A DNA stretch of 59,749 nucleotides from Deltaproteobacteria bacterium. Its GTDB lineage: Bacteria; Myxococcota; XYA12-FULL-58-9; JAFGEK01. Below are positions 40,705 to 49,974 of this stretch, piece after piece. The notes under the pieces are model-generated. The model searched no databases and had not been told where the DNA came from. It saw nothing but the letters and a program-made list of their open reading frames with translations. How positions within the stretch are numbered: position 1 is the first letter of the stretch; every line of letters begins with the position of its first letter. The position numbers were made by a program, and so were the translations under genes. Location of the stretch: assembly GCA_016931625.1 (NCBI GenBank), contig JAFGEK010000026.1:1-59749 (forward strand), in the 5' to 3' direction.

Positions 40705-42090
40705 TTAGGCACGTGGTGGATTATGAGCTGCTTGTGAACTAGCAACATCACAATTTGATTCTTCAGGATAAAAGACATTGGCAAAATATTTTTGCACATC
40801 AGCAATAGGTATGCTGAAGATACCGTCATTGGTGCCATCAAAATTGCTGCCATGAACTTCTTCGCCATCTACATACGAAACACCAGGCTCGTACATACCC
40901 CAAGGATTACGTAAAGTAACCATCAATTCGCCAGTGTCAGGGTCTTCATAGGTACCAAGCACGGTATAGGCATGACCACCAGGGATGCCAGGAGCGATAT
41001 CTTCAACGTCACCACGGCCAGTATTATTACTAACTAAAGCAATACAATCGCCACCCCTAATATCAGCGCGACCAAGAATGTCAGCGAGTTCATCGGTATC
41101 CATGTTTTCAGGTACGTCCCAATTTTGCACTTTACCGGTGATCGCGAAATAAGCATCATGAACATAACCGCCATCACCTACGCCGTCACCATTTACATCT
41201 TCACCTTCTAAGCGGACATAACCTTCATCAGCACTGCCACTTTCACTCAGAAATACACCATAAGCTTTTTCATAAACGGCGACCCAAATTTCGTATTTAT
41301 TATTTTCATCAAAATCATTGCTTTGGGCATAAAGTTCCCAACCATTTTCGTTGCGTAGAAACTGGTCGTTTACCGTAACCGTGCGTGGTCGTACTTCACC
41401 CTCATCATCAAGTTCGTAAAAAGTAACATCAAATAATTGTTCGCCGGTTACAGGGTCGGTGTAGGCTTTAATATTTCTTTCAAGTATTTCAGGGTCTTGA
41501 GTAGCTACACCACTTAATGCTGATAAGAAATAACAGTCACCAACTTCGCCTTGTATGGTATCAGCAAAATTGGCACCGTTTTCATCAAAAAGCTCTGTAT
41601 CTATTATAGAGTTATCGGCTTCGTATAATATACCGCTGTATTCGGAATATTTGCTAGTTGGGGTAGTAGCATCAACATCGTTATCAGTATTAGTATTATC
41701 AGGAATATCAGTGTTATATTGATCGTTAGCATTTTTTACAATAGTAGCGATCATTTGAATGGTGAAGCTGGCCAAAATTGTAGAAATAGCCTTCCAGATA
41801 GCAATAGTTTCAGCATCATATTTACCAATTAAATTGTCAGCAAAATCATCGGCGGCAGGATTAAGGGTATAGGTATCAGCAGCAGAAGATTTGTGAGGCT
41901 GAGCGGCCATTGCCGCATAAGTACTTAATGCTGCCGTAGGCTGATATTTATCAAGAGCTTTTGCAGGGCTTGATGAACTGCTTTTGACATATGAGGTTTG
42001 TGATTCTGTGTTTACTTGCGTATTATTATCTGGGGTCTGAGTGTTTATTTGGTTATTTAATAAGCCAGAGCGGTCATTGATAGCGGTCAT
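40705..42090 (-). CDS. Calpain-like cysteine protease (family C2)
   Basis: The 461-residue protein has a Ser/Thr/Asn-rich N terminus without signal peptide, one hydrophobic helix (IAIWKAISTILASFTIQMIA, about 96-115) and a calpain catalytic domain. The triad is visible: Cys186 in IQGEVGDCYFLSAL (Tyr replaces the usual Trp after Cys), His373 in GGHAYTVLGTY and Asn395 in TLRNPWG. An acidic loop (EGEDVNGDGVGDGG) could bind calcium. Bacterial calpains are sporadic and often secreted; the hydrophobic helix and polar N terminus could reflect non-Sec export. A small zinc-ribbon gene follows. Confidence 0.85.
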   Translation of the reverse strand: MTAINDRSGLLNNQINTQTPDNNTQVNTESQTSYVKSSSSSPAKALDKYQPTAALSTYAAMAAQPHKSSAADTYTLNPAADDFADNLIGKYDAETIAIWKAISTILASFTIQMIATIVKNANDQYNTDIPDNTNTDNDVDATTPTSKYSEYSGILYEADNSIIDTELFDENGANFADTIQGEVGDCYFLSALSGVATQDPEILERNIKAYTDPVTGEQLFDVTFYELDDEGEVRPRTVTVNDQFLRNENGWELYAQSNDFDENNKYEIWVAVYEKAYGVFLSESGSADEGYVRLEGEDVNGDGVGDGGYVHDAYFAITGKVQNWDVPENMDTDELADILGRADIRGGDCIALVSNNTGRGDVEDIAPGIPGGHAYTVLGTYEDPDTGELMVTLRNPWGMYEPGVSYVDGEEVHGSNFDGTNDGIFSIPIADVQKYFANVFYPEESNCDVASSQAAHNPPRA

Positions 42091-42203
42091 AATATCTCCT
42101 GCACATGTGACAGAATACTATAATACATACACAGATGTATCCCAATTAGGCTATAGCAGCATAAAAAAGTTAACCATCGCCGGTTTGCCAGTTCTTAAAA
42201 AAA

Positions 42204-42824
42204 TCATTTGAAGTGATCGCTGCTGTGCTGATCGCGGTAGCGCTGCAGCAGCGTACGAAAAACACGTTTAAGCTTTTTATCAATAATTTCAGGCTCACCA
42301 AGCGCGTAAAGAGCCGCACCAGCAGCTTCAATAGTCGAAATATATTGCTTACGGGGCTCAGTGCGCACAGCACCATAAATTGAGGGTTCTTTGGGTGATA
42401 GGGTTAAACGCGGCGATTTTAATAGCCAAGGATTACGCCACCAAAGACTTTTAGCTTGTGACCAAGTACCATCCAGCAAAATTATGCCGCGAATTTTGCT
42501 TGGCGAAACGGTTTTGCCACTACGGTTACTTAGCTCATAGTTTGTGTCAGGTGAAAACTGAACATTTGGTCGCGGGAAAACAACGGCCCAATGCGAAGCT
42601 TCGGTATTTTTACCCCAAGCTTTGCTTAAAGAAGGCCACGATAAACCAACTTTAAGTACGCATTTAGGCAACATCATGGCTAATAGTTTAGCGCTGCCTA
42701 ATTCAATATCTTGTTCGCGCGGATGTTGTAGAACAAGTACGTTATGTTTGGTGGATATCGCCTCTATACGATCACAGACACAGATATCTTCTGGTCGTAA
42801 ACACTGTGAACAAGATTCTGTCAT
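42204..42824 (-). CDS. DTW-domain tRNA-uridine aminocarboxypropyltransferase
   Basis: The 206-residue protein has an N-terminal zinc site (CSQCLRPEDICVCD), HPREQDIELGSAKLLAMML and the DTW motif in its usual DGTW form (GIILLDGTWSQAKSLWWRNP), then YISTIEAAGAALYALGEPE. DTW enzymes transfer the 3-amino-3-carboxypropyl group of SAM to uridine in tRNA (acp3U). Its ATG overlaps the stop of the second ExbD-like gene by 4 nt, so it is the last gene of the motor operon, though its function is unrelated. Confidence 0.9.
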   Translation of the reverse strand: MTESCSQCLRPEDICVCDRIEAISTKHNVLVLQHPREQDIELGSAKLLAMMLPKCVLKVGLSWPSLSKAWGKNTEASHWAVVFPRPNVQFSPDTNYELSNRSGKTVSPSKIRGIILLDGTWSQAKSLWWRNPWLLKSPRLTLSPKEPSIYGAVRTEPRKQYISTIEAAGAALYALGEPEIIDKKLKRVFRTLLQRYRDQHSSDHFK

Positions 42825-43312
42825 TCCATTAGTGCTGCCATGCGAAAGCGAGGATATCCCGCTTCGGCGCTAGTAAGCAAGACACGTCTCACTAGCGTGT
42901 AGGGAATAGATTTATCGCAAAGAACCATTAGTACATCTTCATCTTCTTGATTAGCAGCTTTTCTGCTGCTAGCCACCTTTCTGCCCTTAACCGCAACCAA
43001 TTTGCGATATAGCGGTTCAATACGGCCAGTACCAGAAGCGTCTTTGCCCAGACGGCCATTTTTAATGGTCATCACTACTTCTTTATCAACCCGTAATTCT
43101 CGTTGGCCAATGGCAACATTGGTGGCTTTTTTTGGAGGTAGTTCTGCTTTTGAAGTAGGAAGCTGTACCCCACCTTCATTTTCGATAGCAGTCTGTTGTG
43201 CTGCCAAACCAAACATTAAGAAGAATAACAAGTTGGTTAAAACGTCAAGCATTGCCGTTAAGTTGACGTTAACCTCGTACTCGCTTCCGCCTTCTCCACC
43301 ACCACCGGCCAT
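42821..43312 (-). CDS. ExbD/TolR-family motor protein 2
   Basis: The 163-residue protein has a short Gly-rich cytoplasmic start, one membrane helix with the conserved aspartate (NLTAMLDVLTNLLFFLMFGL) and a periplasmic ExbD/TolR domain ending in KSIPYTLVRRVLLTSAEAGY. Such proteins use the proton gradient together with a TolQ/ExbB partner. It starts 19 nt after the first ExbD gene, in an ExbB-ExbD-ExbD operon. Confidence 0.9.
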   Translation of the reverse strand: MAGGGGEGGSEYEVNVNLTAMLDVLTNLLFFLMFGLAAQQTAIENEGGVQLPTSKAELPPKKATNVAIGQRELRVDKEVVMTIKNGRLGKDASGTGRIEPLYRKLVAVKGRKVASSRKAANQEDEDVLMVLCDKSIPYTLVRRVLLTSAEAGYPRFRMAALME

Positions 43313-43331
43313 GTTTGCTCCTTTATTATAC

Positions 43332-43898
43332 TTACTTCACTTTTTCAGAAGCTGGTGTTGACGAGAGTACCACTTCATCAAACAGCATAATTTTACGACC
43401 ATCAGGTAAGCGTTGCTCTCGTGCGGCATCCATAATTTTTACAACCTTTTCGAATCTAAAACCGTCGTCAGGCACTAGGATCATTGTACGCGATTCTGGA
43501 TATTTTTCTTTAATTCGTTTTAAGGCGGCGGTGAAATTTTCATAGTCATACTCATCACCTTTTACCCCAAAGCGACTACTATATTCCTTTAGTTTGCTCG
43601 GGTCGATATTGGGGCTGTCACACTTAAGGGTAAGTCCAGTAGCATCGGCGCGTACTGTGATATTAACTTTTTCTTCTTCAGGTATAGGTGCTGCAAAAGA
43701 GGTATCGCCACGAGTAGGTATGGTCGTAGGTAAAACCGCAATAAGCGTTGAACCAAAAGCAGCCAGCAAGAAGAAAAGAATATTAGACATAACGTCCATT
43801 AAGGGCGTGAGGTTTAGATAAACTTCGTAGCTAGTGGCAGATTCTTTACCAAAAGCGCCGCCTAAAGGTGAACGATGACCACCGCCGCCAAAAGACAT
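43332..43898 (-). CDS. ExbD/TolR-family motor protein 1
   Basis: The 188-residue protein has a Gly-rich start, a membrane helix with the conserved aspartate (YLNLTPLMDVMSNILFFLLA) and a periplasmic ExbD/TolR domain (ESRTMILVPDDGFRFEKVVK, IMDAAREQ). It follows the ExbB-like gene after 9 nt and precedes a second ExbD. One TolQ and two TolR proteins is the arrangement of the Agl gliding/secretion motor in Myxococcus; the resemblance is in gene order and fold, not proof of function. Confidence 0.9.
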   Translation of the reverse strand: MSFGGGGHRSPLGGAFGKESATSYEVYLNLTPLMDVMSNILFFLLAAFGSTLIAVLPTTIPTRGDTSFAAPIPEEEKVNITVRADATGLTLKCDSPNIDPSKLKEYSSRFGVKGDEYDYENFTAALKRIKEKYPESRTMILVPDDGFRFEKVVKIMDAAREQRLPDGRKIMLFDEVVLSSTPASEKVK

Positions 43899-43907
43899 GT
43901 TGTTTTC

Positions 43908-44540
43908 CTATCTGCGTCGGTCTGCGTTATCATCGCGATGCCACAAAATAGCATCAATGACGCTTGCGGTTGATTGTTCCATAAATGCCAAAGTATTGTT
44001 GGTTTTGTTAATGAGCAGCAGATAAAACACGATGGCCATAGTAGCTACTGATAGACCAAAAAAAGTGTTGTAGAACGCGATAGCAATACCTTGTGATAAA
44101 ATCGCTTGTCGCGTTGCCGCGTTTTCGCTACCAGCGCCTTGGAACGCAATAATCAGACCATGGATAGTACCGATTAGACCGAAGAGAGTGGCTAAGTTAG
44201 AAAGCTGTGGCAAAAACACTGTACCAGCTTTAATTTTTGGTATCTCTTCAAGAGCTACGGCTTCGACACCACGGCGAATTTCTTTTTCAGAGCGATCTGA
44301 GCGTGAAAAAGCTGCTGCCAAAATTCGCGACAGTGGGCTAGGCGAAGAGTTGCAAAGTTGCAATGCTTTACCAAAAGAGCGTTGTTCAGCATAAGCAACC
44401 GTCTCTTTTAGCAAAGATTTGCGGGATGAACTACGCCCCCACAAAAATACGAAACGCCAAAGGGCGATAGACACACAGATAAGCGACACCGAAAGTGTCG
44501 CAAACATGAAGGGGCCACCAGCAAGAAGAAGACTTATCAT
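43908..44540 (-). CDS. MotA/TolQ/ExbB proton-channel protein
   Basis: The 210-residue protein has three membrane helices: one near the N terminus (MFATLSVSLICVSIALWRFV) and two in the conserved channel region (LPQLSNLATLFGLIGTIHGL, IAIAFYNTFFGLSVATMAIV), with a cytoplasmic loop between helices 1 and 2. It forms the stator channel with the two ExbD-like proteins encoded downstream. No TolA/TonB or Agl/Glt gene is near, so its load (import, gliding, envelope integrity) is not known. Confidence 0.92.
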   Translation of the reverse strand: MISLLLAGGPFMFATLSVSLICVSIALWRFVFLWGRSSSRKSLLKETVAYAEQRSFGKALQLCNSSPSPLSRILAAAFSRSDRSEKEIRRGVEAVALEEIPKIKAGTVFLPQLSNLATLFGLIGTIHGLIIAFQGAGSENAATRQAILSQGIAIAFYNTFFGLSVATMAIVFYLLLINKTNNTLAFMEQSTASVIDAILWHRDDNADRRR

Positions 44541-44656
44541 CAGAGATGTTCCTCAAGTCATAGTAAGATAGAAATTTTCACCGCGCTTAGGCGCTCTGTC
44601 AACCTAGATTTTAGTTAGTTGGCTCTGATAGTCAAAAACCTTGGAGTTAAGTACAA

Positions 44657-45689
44657 ATGCTCGATATACAAAATTTAGCTAAAACCTTTGGTGGACAAAA
44701 GCTTTTTTCAGATTTGAATTTTCATATTAGCCCCAAAGCACGTATCGGTTTAGTGGGGCCAAATGGGGCTTTAAAAAACTACGCTGTTGCGCATCATTAT
44801 CGGGCATGAAACTAGCGATGAAGGTGATTTTATAAAGCAAAAATGCTTACAAATCGGCTACTTACCTCAGAGTGGGTTGCGTACAAATGATACTTTGGTG
44901 CTAACCTATGTAATGCATGCCTGCCCTGATTTAATTCAACTTGCTAAGGAGCTTGAGGCATCAACTGCACGTTTAGCAGAGGCGAAAAGTGATGTTATTG
45001 CTTTAGCAGAAGATCATGTAGAAATTTTAGAGAACTATCAGAAAAATGAGGCCTATGCCCTTGAAGGTAGGGCGCGTGAAATTCTTAGTGGTCTTGGGAT
45101 TAATGAAAATTTGCTGCAAAAACCGCTAAGTGAGTTATCAGGTGGTTTAAGTATGCGGGTTGAGTTAGCCCGGTTATTGTTAGCAAAACCGCAACTATTG
45201 CTATTAGATGAGCCAACCAACCACCTTGATATGGCTAGTTTAAATTGGCTTGAAAATTTTTTAGTTGATTATTCTGGTGCTTGGTTAGTTGTTAGTCACG
45301 ATCGTTATTTTTTAAATCGTATGGTTACTAGCATTGCTGAGCTCAACGAAAACGGTATTCTCAGTTTTACTGGAAATTACGATGATTATTTAGATGCTCG
45401 TGATGCTTTAGCTAATCGTCTTGCTACAGAGCAGGCAAGTATGGCTAAGCGCATGGGGCAGTTGCAGACATTTATCGATCGCTTTGGTGCAAAAGCCACC
45501 AAAGCTCGGCAAGCGCAAAGTAGGGCTAAGCAAGCTGCAAAATTGGCTCAAAGTATGGCTGCTAGCAAACAAAGTATGCCAAATGTGCAAAAGTCGAAAC
45601 GCAGCATGAATATGGCGTTGCCGCAACCACCACGATCTGGCGAAACAGTCGTTTGGCTAAAAAAGGACTTTTATGCTACGCTACCTTAG
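44657..45689 (+). pseudogene. Broken ABC-F ATPase gene
   Basis: From the ATG at 44657 the frame encodes MLDIQNLAKTFGGQKLFSDL and RIGLVGPNGA, then shifts at a run of six A (44775-44780). It resumes in the +1 frame as TTLLRIIIGHETSDEGDF, so Walker A is damaged both by the extra base and by loss of its second glycine. The rest of the first ABC domain is intact (LSGGLSMRVELARLLL, LLLLDEPTNHLDMASLNWL, VVSHDRYFLNRM) and the linker follows, but the gene ends at 45689 before the second ABC domain, where higA begins on the other strand. ABC-F proteins need both domains for ribosome action, so this copy is dead. Confidence 0.85.
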
Positions 45690-45945
45690 TTCTGCGAGCC
45701 AGCGCTTTGTTTAAATCATAAGTTGCTTGCAGATTCATCCATAGTTTAGGTGTTGTTCCCAGGACTTCAGCTAAGTCTAAAGCGGATTCAACAGTAATTC
45801 CTCGTTTGCCATTAATTAATTCATTAAGTCGTGCACGAGTCCATCCAAGTTTTTTGGCAAATTCGATTTGCGTTAGGCCCATTGGCTGTAAAAATTCTTC
45901 GAGTAATATTTCACCAGGATGAAATGGGTTAGTTGGTTCACGCAT
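45676..45945 (-). CDS. higA: HigA antitoxin
   Basis: The 89-residue XRE-family protein has the HigA layout: NPFHPGEILLEEFLQPMGLT, a helix-turn-helix IEFAKKLGWTRARLNELING, then KRGITVESALDLAEVLGTTP and KLWMNLQATYDLNKA. It neutralises HigB and binds the operator. It follows higB after 12 nt; its 3' end overlaps the end of the broken ABC-F gene by 14 nt, so the TA module forms the boundary of that truncation. Confidence 0.93.
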   Translation of the reverse strand: MREPTNPFHPGEILLEEFLQPMGLTQIEFAKKLGWTRARLNELINGKRGITVESALDLAEVLGTTPKLWMNLQATYDLNKALARRTKVA

Positions 45946-45957
45946 GTCAGCTCCTTT

Positions 45958-46251
45958 CTAATGATAGTCAATAACGGCAACATTGTAAGCATCGCCATCT
46001 TGCCAACGAAAAACAAGCCGCCACTGATCATGGAGTTGTATTGAGTAAAAACCTTTAAATTTACCTTTAAGTAATTCAAGTCGATTACCTGGTGGTATGC
46101 GTAGGTCATTGATAGAGGCAGCATCATGCAAGAACAAAAGTTTTCGTCTAGCAGTTTTGTAGAGATCTTTGGGGAAATGCTTAACCTCTTTTGAAATTTT
46201 GTCATCATATAAATCCTCAGCGAGCTTATTGCCGAAGTTTTTTATCATCAT
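45958..46251 (-). CDS. higB: HigB mRNA-interferase toxin
   Basis: The 97-residue protein is a RelE-superfamily HigB: IKNFGNKLAEDLYDDKISKE, FPKDLYKTARRKLLFLHDAA, RIPPGNRLELLKGKFKGFYS and IQLHDQWRLVFRWQDGDAYN, ending VAVIDYH. It cuts mRNA on the ribosome. The first two codons are both ATG. The promoter and a 27-bp palindrome lie directly on the start codon, leaving a leader of only 6-8 nt. Confidence 0.94.
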   Translation of the reverse strand: MMIKNFGNKLAEDLYDDKISKEVKHFPKDLYKTARRKLLFLHDAASINDLRIPPGNRLELLKGKFKGFYSIQLHDQWRLVFRWQDGDAYNVAVIDYH

Positions 46252-46274
46252 AGTATGATATTATCATACTATGA
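46248..46274 (-). promoter_or_regulatory. higBA operator: 27-bp perfect palindrome
   Basis: Arms 46248-46260 and 46262-46274 are perfect 13-bp inverted repeats around a single T. The palindrome covers the higB start codon. On the minus strand it also covers the -10 box: TAATAT (46263-46258) lies 17 nt from TTGAAA (46286-46281), or GATAAT (46265-46260) lies 15 nt from it. Binding of HigA or HigBA here would block both transcription and the start site. Confidence 0.75.
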
Positions 46275-46342
46275 TAATTTTTTCAATAACAAATATTCAT
46301 TATGTTTTTAATGTTAGAAATAGATTAGTATTACTTTAAATA

Positions 46343-47428
46343 ATGCATACCTTAGCTCCAATTTTGGCAATACTTGATGCTGGTGTACACGAGGGTGTAG
46401 CGCCAGCAATGAACGTGGCAATTTTAGTTCATGGAAAACTTATACATCAAAGTTGGCATGGCCAGGCAGCTCTATTTCCAGCACCGCGAAAACTTAGCAA
46501 ACATGATTTATTCGATGTAGCTTCATTAACTAAAGTATTATGCACTACGACGTTAGCAGCTTTACTTGTAGATAATGGGGCACTAAAACTAGAAAGTTGC
46601 GTGACTTCTTATTTTGCACAAGCTACGCATTTACAAAATGTTACTGTTCGTCATTTGTTATCTCATACCAGTGGTCTGGCTGCTTATAAGCCCTATTACG
46701 AGTTGGTGCTAGCTCAACCTATTGATGGTTATGAAAAAATACATAAAGCAGTTCTAAGTGAAAATTTAGAAGCGACTCCCGGAGAACGTGTTTTATATAG
46801 TGATATAGGTTTCATAATTTTAGGTTTTATCATAGAAAAAATTACGGGTGAAAGTTTGGACGTAAGTTTTGCAAAGCTGATCGCACAACCGTTACAACTT
46901 AAGAGAACCTTTTTTATTCGGGAAGGTTCAATAAATTATACAAAATATAGTTATGTTGCCACCGAACAGTGTGAACATCGCAAAGAAGTAAATTGTGGAT
47001 CAGTGAATGATGATAATGCCTGGGCATTAGATGGGGTAGCAGGTCACGCTGGATTATTCTCTGATGCTTACGATGTGGTTCAAATAGGGCAAAGCTGGCT
47101 TAATGCTTTGCAGGGAAAATCAAGTATACTAAAACGAAATACTGCTAGCTTATTTGCTAAACGTGATAACTTACCAGGTAGTACTAGAGCATTAGGATGG
47201 GATACACCAAGTCTTACAAAAAGTTCAATTGGTAATTATCTTGGCCGCGGTTTACGTGGTGCTATTGGACATCTTGGCTTTACTGGAACTTCATTATGGA
47301 TCGATATTGATAATGAAATAATTTGCGTTTTGCTTACTAATCGGGTGCATCCTTTTTGTGATAATCAAATGATTAAAGAATTTAGAATAAAATTTCATGA
47401 TGCAATAGCAGAAGTACTCAACGTGTAA
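46343..47428 (+). CDS. Serine hydrolase, class C beta-lactamase family
   Basis: The 361-residue protein has the serine beta-lactamase-like fold: VASLTKVLCT (SxxK with nucleophile Ser and general-base Lys), LLSHTSGLAAY, RVLYSDIGFIILGFI (YSD in place of the usual YxN) and GHLGFTGTSLWID near the third motif. No signal peptide is visible, so it may act in the cytoplasm as an esterase or peptidase rather than as a resistance enzyme. No partner gene is adjacent. Confidence 0.88.
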   Translation: MHTLAPILAILDAGVHEGVAPAMNVAILVHGKLIHQSWHGQAALFPAPRKLSKHDLFDVASLTKVLCTTTLAALLVDNGALKLESCVTSYFAQATHLQNVTVRHLLSHTSGLAAYKPYYELVLAQPIDGYEKIHKAVLSENLEATPGERVLYSDIGFIILGFIIEKITGESLDVSFAKLIAQPLQLKRTFFIREGSINYTKYSYVATEQCEHRKEVNCGSVNDDNAWALDGVAGHAGLFSDAYDVVQIGQSWLNALQGKSSILKRNTASLFAKRDNLPGSTRALGWDTPSLTKSSIGNYLGRGLRGAIGHLGFTGTSLWIDIDNEIICVLLTNRVHPFCDNQMIKEFRIKFHDAIAEVLNV

Positions 47429-47542
47429 AAAAAGGGCAGCAAAACTTTATGGGCAATTAGTGAATTTAGCTAACAGTACAGATTTCTGTTAAACTAAACA
47501 GGCTTAATTATTACATACAAAACAAAAGTAGAGCCCAACAAA

Positions 47543-49951
47543 ATGATTTTTGAACTACTTGATTTAAGCAATTATTCGTTGGGTTTTTTATCTTTGCAAA
47601 CGTTATTTACCTCAATAATTGTTTCAATTTTGGGTATTATTGCACTTATTCATGAGCGTTTTTCGCGTATTGGTATGGTATTTTTTGGTATAACTCAAAG
47701 TATAGCTTTATGGTTGTTTGCGTATAGCTGGATCTATAGTTCACCGAATATTCAATTTGCTTCAGCCTGGGCAAAAGTTGGACATTTTGGTATAGTAATG
47801 ATTTCTCCAGCATGCTACCATTTTGCCACACTAGTTAATAATAAAGTAAAAAGGCGATTTCGAGATGTCCCGGTGGTATGGCTTGTTTCATTCGTGCCTT
47901 TAATATTTTTATTTTTTACCGATATTTTTGAGAGATCGATACAAAGCACGCAATGGGGCTACTACCCGTTTTATGAGGCGGAAGTATATATATTTTTAGT
48001 ATATTTTTTAGGCATCAATTTTTTAGCTACGCGTCGTTTATGGCAAAGTTATCGTAATGCTATTGAAGAGGGTGTTAATTTAACACGAATAAAAATTTTA
48101 TTAGTTGCTTTCTGTATTGGTTATCTAGCAAGTTTTGATTTTGCACTGGCCTTTGGTTTTTCTCTTTATCCTTTTGGTTATATAGCAATAATGATATTTA
48201 TTCTTTTATGTACTTTTGTAGTTTTACGATATCGCTTTGTCGATATAACCCCAGCGTTTGCGGCTTTACCTATTTTACGAACCATGCGTGAAGCTCTGCT
48301 AGTGCTGGATAGAGATTTAATAGTTAGAGTGGTTAATCCAGCGGCATGTAATCTTTTTGGTATAAAAAAGTCGGCGTTATTAGGTAGGCGGGTTGACCAT
48401 ACTATAATTAATAGTCCACCATTTAATGAGAATTTAAACGCTTTGATTCGTTATAGTTCGTTGCATCATTATGAAATCGAATATTGTCATACACCAGGAG
48501 ATCAGCGAATACTGAGTGTTTCGAATACGATAATGAATGACTCATCGGGGAAACCACAAGCAGTTGTTTGTGTTGCAAGAGATATTACCGAGTATAAACG
48601 TTCAGAAGAGCGCATACGGTTTTTAGCATATTATGATAGTTTAACGGGTCTACCGAATCGTACTTTTTGTTCTGAATTATTAAGTCGTTCATTAGAAAGA
48701 GCAAAACGTTATAGTCATACGATGGCCCTTTTGTTTGTTGATCTCGATAATTTTAAGCGAATCAATGATACATTGGGGCATGAAATCGGGGATCAATTAT
48801 TAAAAGTAGTAGCGCAAAATATTGGCGCTTGTATCCGTGGATCAGATCATTTTGCCAGAGCTGGCAAACGTAGATATGAGAACATAGTATCACGACTTGG
48901 TGGTGATGAATTTATTATTTTGCTAAGTGAAATAAGGCAACCTAGCGACAGTCACATAGTAGCGCAGCGAATACTAGATATATTTACTAAATCAATTAAC
49001 ATAGCTGGTAATGAATTATTTATCACTGCAAGTATTGGAATCGCTTTATTTCCAATAGACAGTATTGATGTTGACAGTCTATTGCGTAATGCTGATGCGG
49101 CAATGTATCACGCTAAGACTCGAGGAAAGAATAATTATCAATTTTATAATGAAACGATGAATGCCTCAGCACATGAGCGTCTTAAACTTGAACATCAGTT
49201 GCATAAAGCAATCGAAAGAAATGAATTTTCAGTAAGTTATCAGCCTGTGGCAACAGTTAATGATGTTAGCTTTGTTGGTTGCGAAGCTCTTATACGTTGG
49301 AATCATCCAGAACATGGTGAGCTATTACCTGATGAATTTATTCAGCTTGCTGAGGAATGCGGGTTAATATTACCAATTGGTGAATGGATGATTACAGCTG
49401 TTTGTATGCAACAGCGAATATGGCGTAATGCTGGTTTGAAACCGGTACGTGTGGCAGTAAACTTATCTAGTCGTCAACTTGAGCACCCTGACATGGTAGA
49501 AATAATTACTGATCTTCTTAGCAAATATGATTTAGATGTTGAGTGGCTTGAATTTGAAATTACTGAAAGTGCAGTGATGTATAATTCAAGCAAAGCCCTA
49601 GAAACACTTGAAAGGCTTAACAAAATGAAAATAAAGTTAAACTTAGATGACTTTGGAACAGGCTATTCGTCTCTTGCCTATGTTAGACGAATTCCATTTA
49701 ATGTAATAAAAATTGATCGTTCTTTAATAAATAATATGTTAGTAGATCACGAAGATGCGACTATTACTGCAGCTATAATAGCAATGGCTCATAGTCTTAA
49801 ACTAAAAATTATCGCTGAGGGTGTAACTAATGAACAAGAACTTATCGAACTGCGCAAATTGGGATGTGATGAATTTCAGGGATTTATGTATAGTAAGCCA
49901 TTAAAAATAGCTGAATTTACTACGTTTTTAAAAGAGCGACAGATCTGTTAG
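47543..49951 (+). CDS. Membrane 7TM-PAS-GGDEF-EAL protein
   Basis: The 802-residue protein has about seven N-terminal membrane helices (residues 1-230, histidine-kinase-type 7TM sensor), a PAS domain (about 245-350), a GGDEF domain (about 360-535) and an EAL domain (about 545-800). The diguanylate cyclase site is intact (VSRLGGDEFIILL, about residue 450) with a small insertion before it (FARAGKRRYENI). The EAL site is also conserved (CEALIRWNHPEHG, NLDDFGTGYSSLAY, IKIDRSL, IIAEGVT). It could make or degrade cyclic di-GMP in response to an unknown signal. It is monocistronic. Confidence 0.93.
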   Translation: MIFELLDLSNYSLGFLSLQTLFTSIIVSILGIIALIHERFSRIGMVFFGITQSIALWLFAYSWIYSSPNIQFASAWAKVGHFGIVMISPACYHFATLVNNKVKRRFRDVPVVWLVSFVPLIFLFFTDIFERSIQSTQWGYYPFYEAEVYIFLVYFLGINFLATRRLWQSYRNAIEEGVNLTRIKILLVAFCIGYLASFDFALAFGFSLYPFGYIAIMIFILLCTFVVLRYRFVDITPAFAALPILRTMREALLVLDRDLIVRVVNPAACNLFGIKKSALLGRRVDHTIINSPPFNENLNALIRYSSLHHYEIEYCHTPGDQRILSVSNTIMNDSSGKPQAVVCVARDITEYKRSEERIRFLAYYDSLTGLPNRTFCSELLSRSLERAKRYSHTMALLFVDLDNFKRINDTLGHEIGDQLLKVVAQNIGACIRGSDHFARAGKRRYENIVSRLGGDEFIILLSEIRQPSDSHIVAQRILDIFTKSINIAGNELFITASIGIALFPIDSIDVDSLLRNADAAMYHAKTRGKNNYQFYNETMNASAHERLKLEHQLHKAIERNEFSVSYQPVATVNDVSFVGCEALIRWNHPEHGELLPDEFIQLAEECGLILPIGEWMITAVCMQQRIWRNAGLKPVRVAVNLSSRQLEHPDMVEIITDLLSKYDLDVEWLEFEITESAVMYNSSKALETLERLNKMKIKLNLDDFGTGYSSLAYVRRIPFNVIKIDRSLINNMLVDHEDATITAAIIAMAHSLKLKIIAEGVTNEQELIELRKLGCDEFQGFMYSKPLKIAEFTTFLKERQIC

Positions 49952-49974
49952 ATTTAAAAATATTAAACCAATAA

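Noticed and set aside
44757-44800. Programmed frameshift in the ABC-F gene (slippery T TTA AAA AAC)
   Set aside because: The heptamers favour a -1 shift, whereas a +1 shift is needed to rejoin the frame. Even then Walker A has lost a glycine and the second ABC domain is missing.
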